From contig MEQL01000020.1 of NCBI GenBank assembly GCA_001770205.1, positions 1 through 44,496 of the forward strand: 44,496 bases of DNA, read 5' to 3'. This document shows, piece by piece, positions 42,757-44,496 of this stretch; within the stretch, counting starts at the first letter, position 1, and each line of letters starts with the position of its first letter. A program made the position numbers and the translations under genes. Under the pieces are notes generated by a model, which saw only the letters and a list, made by a program, of their open reading frames with translations, was not told the origin of the DNA and ran no database searches. The DNA is from Bdellovibrionales bacterium RIFOXYD12_FULL_39_22. Its GTDB lineage: Bacteria; Bdellovibrionota; Bacteriovoracia; Bacteriovoracales; Bacteriovoracaceae.

Positions 42757-44435
42757 GGCCATACGATAGACGAACCACCGGACAGACCAATGACGGCCGG
42801 TTCGACAAACGGAAATAGAAAGCCACCGGGAGAAGACCCCGGTGGCTTTTTTGTTTTAGGCTCAAATCCCAGCTCTTTTGAATTCTCGGCCAATGAATAG
42901 TGAACCTGTAGACCACGCACCGTTAGCCAAAGTTGACTAAAAATCTGACGAAGCAGCCCTTTTTTCAAGACCGGCGTAGCCTTTTTCCATCCTCGCTTAA
43001 ACTCCAAAACCCTTTCCTCAATTACCTTTCTTGCTACTTTGGTGTCCACGAAAGTGTGACCATTCTGACTCAATTCTTCCAAATTCCGTTCCAATTCCAT
43101 CTTTTTTGTTGCCAGTGTTTGCAATCTCTCTTTCACCAAATTGCCCCCAGCACATCCGTCTTCGAAGCTAGCTGAGAGTTTGAAGACTGAATCAATCTCT
43201 GAAGCAATTTTTGAAATTGCTTTTTCCAATTGTTCAATTTTTGTCTTAAAAAACAATCTACTGGTACCAACGGATTTTTTTATATTATCTTCAACATTAT
43301 CCATGTAACCAGCACCCAATATAACTTGATCCAAATGTTTTACAATCGCCTCCTCAATTTCATCAGCAGAAAAGCGTTTTATTGGACATTCAATTTTTTC
43401 ACCCGCCGTGAACTTGTGCCCGTAGTAGCGATGAACTTGGTTTCTCCCGTGCGCTGATTGACCAAACAAAGCACGATTACAATGACCACAACGTAGAAAT
43501 CCTGAAACGAAAAAAATTCTTTTTTCTGCATTATCAAATCTTCGCCACTCCAACTTCCGTGCTTGTTCAATTAACTTTTGTACCTGATCAAAAATCTCCT
43601 TATCAACAATAGCTGGCCAAGATGCTTTTACAATTTGATATTGCTGCCACGCCTTCAAAGTACCTGGGTCTTCGTCCTTATTGCCTTTATTTACTTCTCT
43701 CATCCCAGCATATGCATAATTTTGGAGCAAACACTGCACAGATGGCACTGTCCAACGACCATCAGCAACATGACGAGTGTTTGGTCTACCGTTAGCCTTT
43801 CGTATCATTTTTTCATCAGTCAATCGCTTTGCCGTTTTGGATAAACTTCCTTCCTCCAAGTACAAAGAAAAAATATATCTAATCAATTTTGCCTCATCTT
43901 CGTTGATAATAAGACGGCCAGGATTAGAAGGGTCCCTATCAAGTCCAAGGATTGGATTCCCACCGTTTGCCAACCCTCTTAATGATCTTGAGTGGAAATT
44001 CATCGAGACCCTTTCTGACGTTTGCTTACGCTCAAATTGTGCCAAATTTATCATATTAAAGATCATCATTTCACCGGCCGGAGTACTGGTATCGAACTGT
44101 TCTTTGACCGAAAGAAATTTTGCTTTGTACTTCTCTAGCTCTTTTAAAAGGATACAAAAGTCAGAGATACTGCGCGAAAGCCTCGAAAGATCGGTAATTA
44201 ATATTAAGCTAATTTTGCCATTGCGAAGATCTTTCAACATCCGCTGATATGCGGGGCGATTGGTGTTCTTTGCAGAATAGCCGTCATCAATATAAGTTTC
44301 GACAACCTTTCCCCAATTTTTCTCTTGTAGATTTTTTACCTCGACAAAGGAGCGCAATCGATGTTGCTGACTTTCAAGCGATCCTTCTGCAATCTGTGCC
44401 TGCTCCTCAGTACTTACTCTGTTGTTATGTGAAAT
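42735..44435 (-). CDS. Serine recombinase (large, zinc-ribbon type) of an integrated element
   Basis: A site-specific recombinase. The frame reads RVSTEEQAQIAEGSLESQQH from 44420 downward, which contains the catalytic Ser of the resolvase domain; then IDDGYSAKNTNRP, LILITDLSRLSRS, a recombinase domain (NPILGLDRDP), a zinc ribbon (LRCGHCNRALFG, ECPIKR) and a coiled coil (IEQLEKAISKIASEID). A TTG at 44357 would lose the catalytic Ser and is rejected. No ATG, GTG or TTG precedes RVST in frame: the end coordinate uses an ATT at 44435, while a GTG at 44440 starts MKFHI one base out of frame. The last 40 codons run through a terminator hairpin and half of tRNA-Val, so the C-terminus was probably changed at integration. 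GGCC is scarce, a sign of foreign origin. Confidence 0.8.
   Translation of the reverse strand: MSHNNRVSTEEQAQIAEGSLESQQHRLRSFVEVKNLQEKNWGKVVETYIDDGYSAKNTNRPAYQRMLKDLRNGKISLILITDLSRLSRSISDFCILLKELEKYKAKFLSVKEQFDTSTPAGEMMIFNMINLAQFERKQTSERVSMNFHSRSLRGLANGGNPILGLDRDPSNPGRLIINEDEAKLIRYIFSLYLEEGSLSKTAKRLTDEKMIRKANGRPNTRHVADGRWTVPSVQCLLQNYAYAGMREVNKGNKDEDPGTLKAWQQYQIVKASWPAIVDKEIFDQVQKLIEQARKLEWRRFDNAEKRIFFVSGFLRCGHCNRALFGQSAHGRNQVHRYYGHKFTAGEKIECPIKRFSADEIEEAIVKHLDQVILGAGYMDNVEDNIKKSVGTSRLFFKTKIEQLEKAISKIASEIDSVFKLSASFEDGCAGGNLVKERLQTLATKKMELERNLEELSQNGHTFVDTKVARKVIEERVLEFKRGWKKATPVLKKGLLRQIFSQLWLTVRGLQVHYSLAENSKELGFEPKTKKPPGSSPGGFLFPFVEPAVIGLSGGSSIVWPGTDGWD
42819..42853 (+). terminator. Rho-independent terminator of tRNA-Val
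   Basis: AAAGCCACCGGG (42819-42830) and CCCGGTGGCTTT (42838-42849) form a perfect 12-bp stem with a seven-base loop, followed by more T's. It lies 63 bases after the tRNA and inside the read-through end of the opposite recombinase frame. Confidence 0.9.
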
Positions 44436-44475
44436 TTCACATAACGGACGTTATGCTGAGTAACATATTATGTTA
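44424..44475. promoter_or_regulatory. Operator-like array of three inverted repeats before the recombinase
   Basis: Three palindromes follow each other. The first is a perfect 22-bp one at 44424-44445 (GTTATGTGAAA and its complement), the second is CATAACG-GA-CGTTATG at 44440-44455, and the third is TAACATA-T-TATGTTA at 44461-44475. All share the half-site TTATG/CATAA. They cover the 5' end of the recombinase gene, where its promoter or start must lie, and look like binding sites of a dimeric repressor or of the recombinase itself. Confidence 0.6.
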
Positions 44476-44496
44476 AGAATATTACATTTTGCTCTG

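Noticed and set aside
42641..42916. Minus-strand frame with GIEPAASSMSTKRSPTELRP
   Set aside because: This is the well-known antisense translation of a tRNA gene (here tRNA-Val) and not a protein gene.
1..44496. CRISPR array or tandem direct repeats of spacer type
   Set aside because: No regularly spaced direct repeats were found; the only frequent word is the tetramer GGCC without regular spacing.

Overview
The window looks like chromosomal DNA of a low-GC member of the Bdellovibrionota (Bdellovibrio/Bacteriovorax-like predatory or saprophytic bacteria) or a close relative. The reasons are a TIGR02147/DUF4423 regulator, DUF4360-type secreted proteins, many secreted Cys-rich and coiled-coil proteins of no known family, an rpsO-pnp-dut cluster and a Ctc-type L25. 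The assignment is inference, because no rRNA is present. The host-like part has a strong signature: the tetramer GGCC is very frequent (15 copies in the 960 bp of psuG, 22 in about 2.2 kb of hypF, where about 1.6 per kb is expected at 40% GC). It is nearly absent at both ends (1 copy in 1-1200, 3 in 42900-44496), which marks those ends as foreign DNA.

Layout. 1-1250: foreign, decayed or frameshifted genes of unknown function. 1229-3762: a minus-strand operon of two secreted DUF4360-like proteins around a TIGR02147 regulator. 3763-5329: a perfect 31-bp inverted repeat, psuG, and a small secreted Cys/Lys-rich protein. 5402-9291: a PlsC-like acyltransferase facing a three-gene operon (alpha/beta-hydrolase fused to a methyltransferase, a second methyltransferase, a small four-helix membrane protein), probably lipid or small-molecule tailoring. 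9288-14266: a minus-strand arginine operon (ornithine carbamoyltransferase, unknown protein, arginine deiminase) followed by typA. 14540-16342: GTP-dependent PEP carboxykinase. 16366-20338: two divergent large membrane proteins, one with an N-terminal family-2 glycosyltransferase. 20593-26398: a membrane-anchored 838-aa protein, a CheA-like sensor with an altered ATP site, a fibronectin-like membrane protein, and ribosomal protein L25.

26560-28702 holds the most unusual gene. It is a prolipoprotein diacylglyceryl transferase (Lgt) joined in one frame to what reads as a complete lipoprotein: positive n-region, hydrophobic core and lipobox LVGC, followed by a domain with a clan CD (caspase/legumain-like) His-Cys dyad pattern. 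It is followed by a secreted Cys-rich protein. 28858-35875 is a housekeeping block on the minus strand (rpoH-like sigma factor, rpsO, pnp, dut, a small unknown protein, a Na/Pi cotransporter, a glycine-zipper secreted protein). 35979-42756 carries hypF (probably with an ATT start), tRNA-Phe(GAA), queG, a 643-aa coiled-coil protein, a DsbA-like lipoprotein and tRNA-Val(GAC). From tRNA-Val to the right edge lies a serine-recombinase-bearing element: the recombinase reading frame runs into the tRNA, and its 5' end is covered by three nested inverted repeats that look like an operator array.

Working together: arginine deiminase and ornithine carbamoyltransferase can turn arginine into ornithine, ammonia and carbamoyl phosphate (no carbamate kinase is seen here). 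PEPCK links amino-acid carbon to gluconeogenesis and PsuG recycles pseudouridine phosphate from RNA. This set is consistent with a cell living on protein and RNA of other cells, but that is inference.
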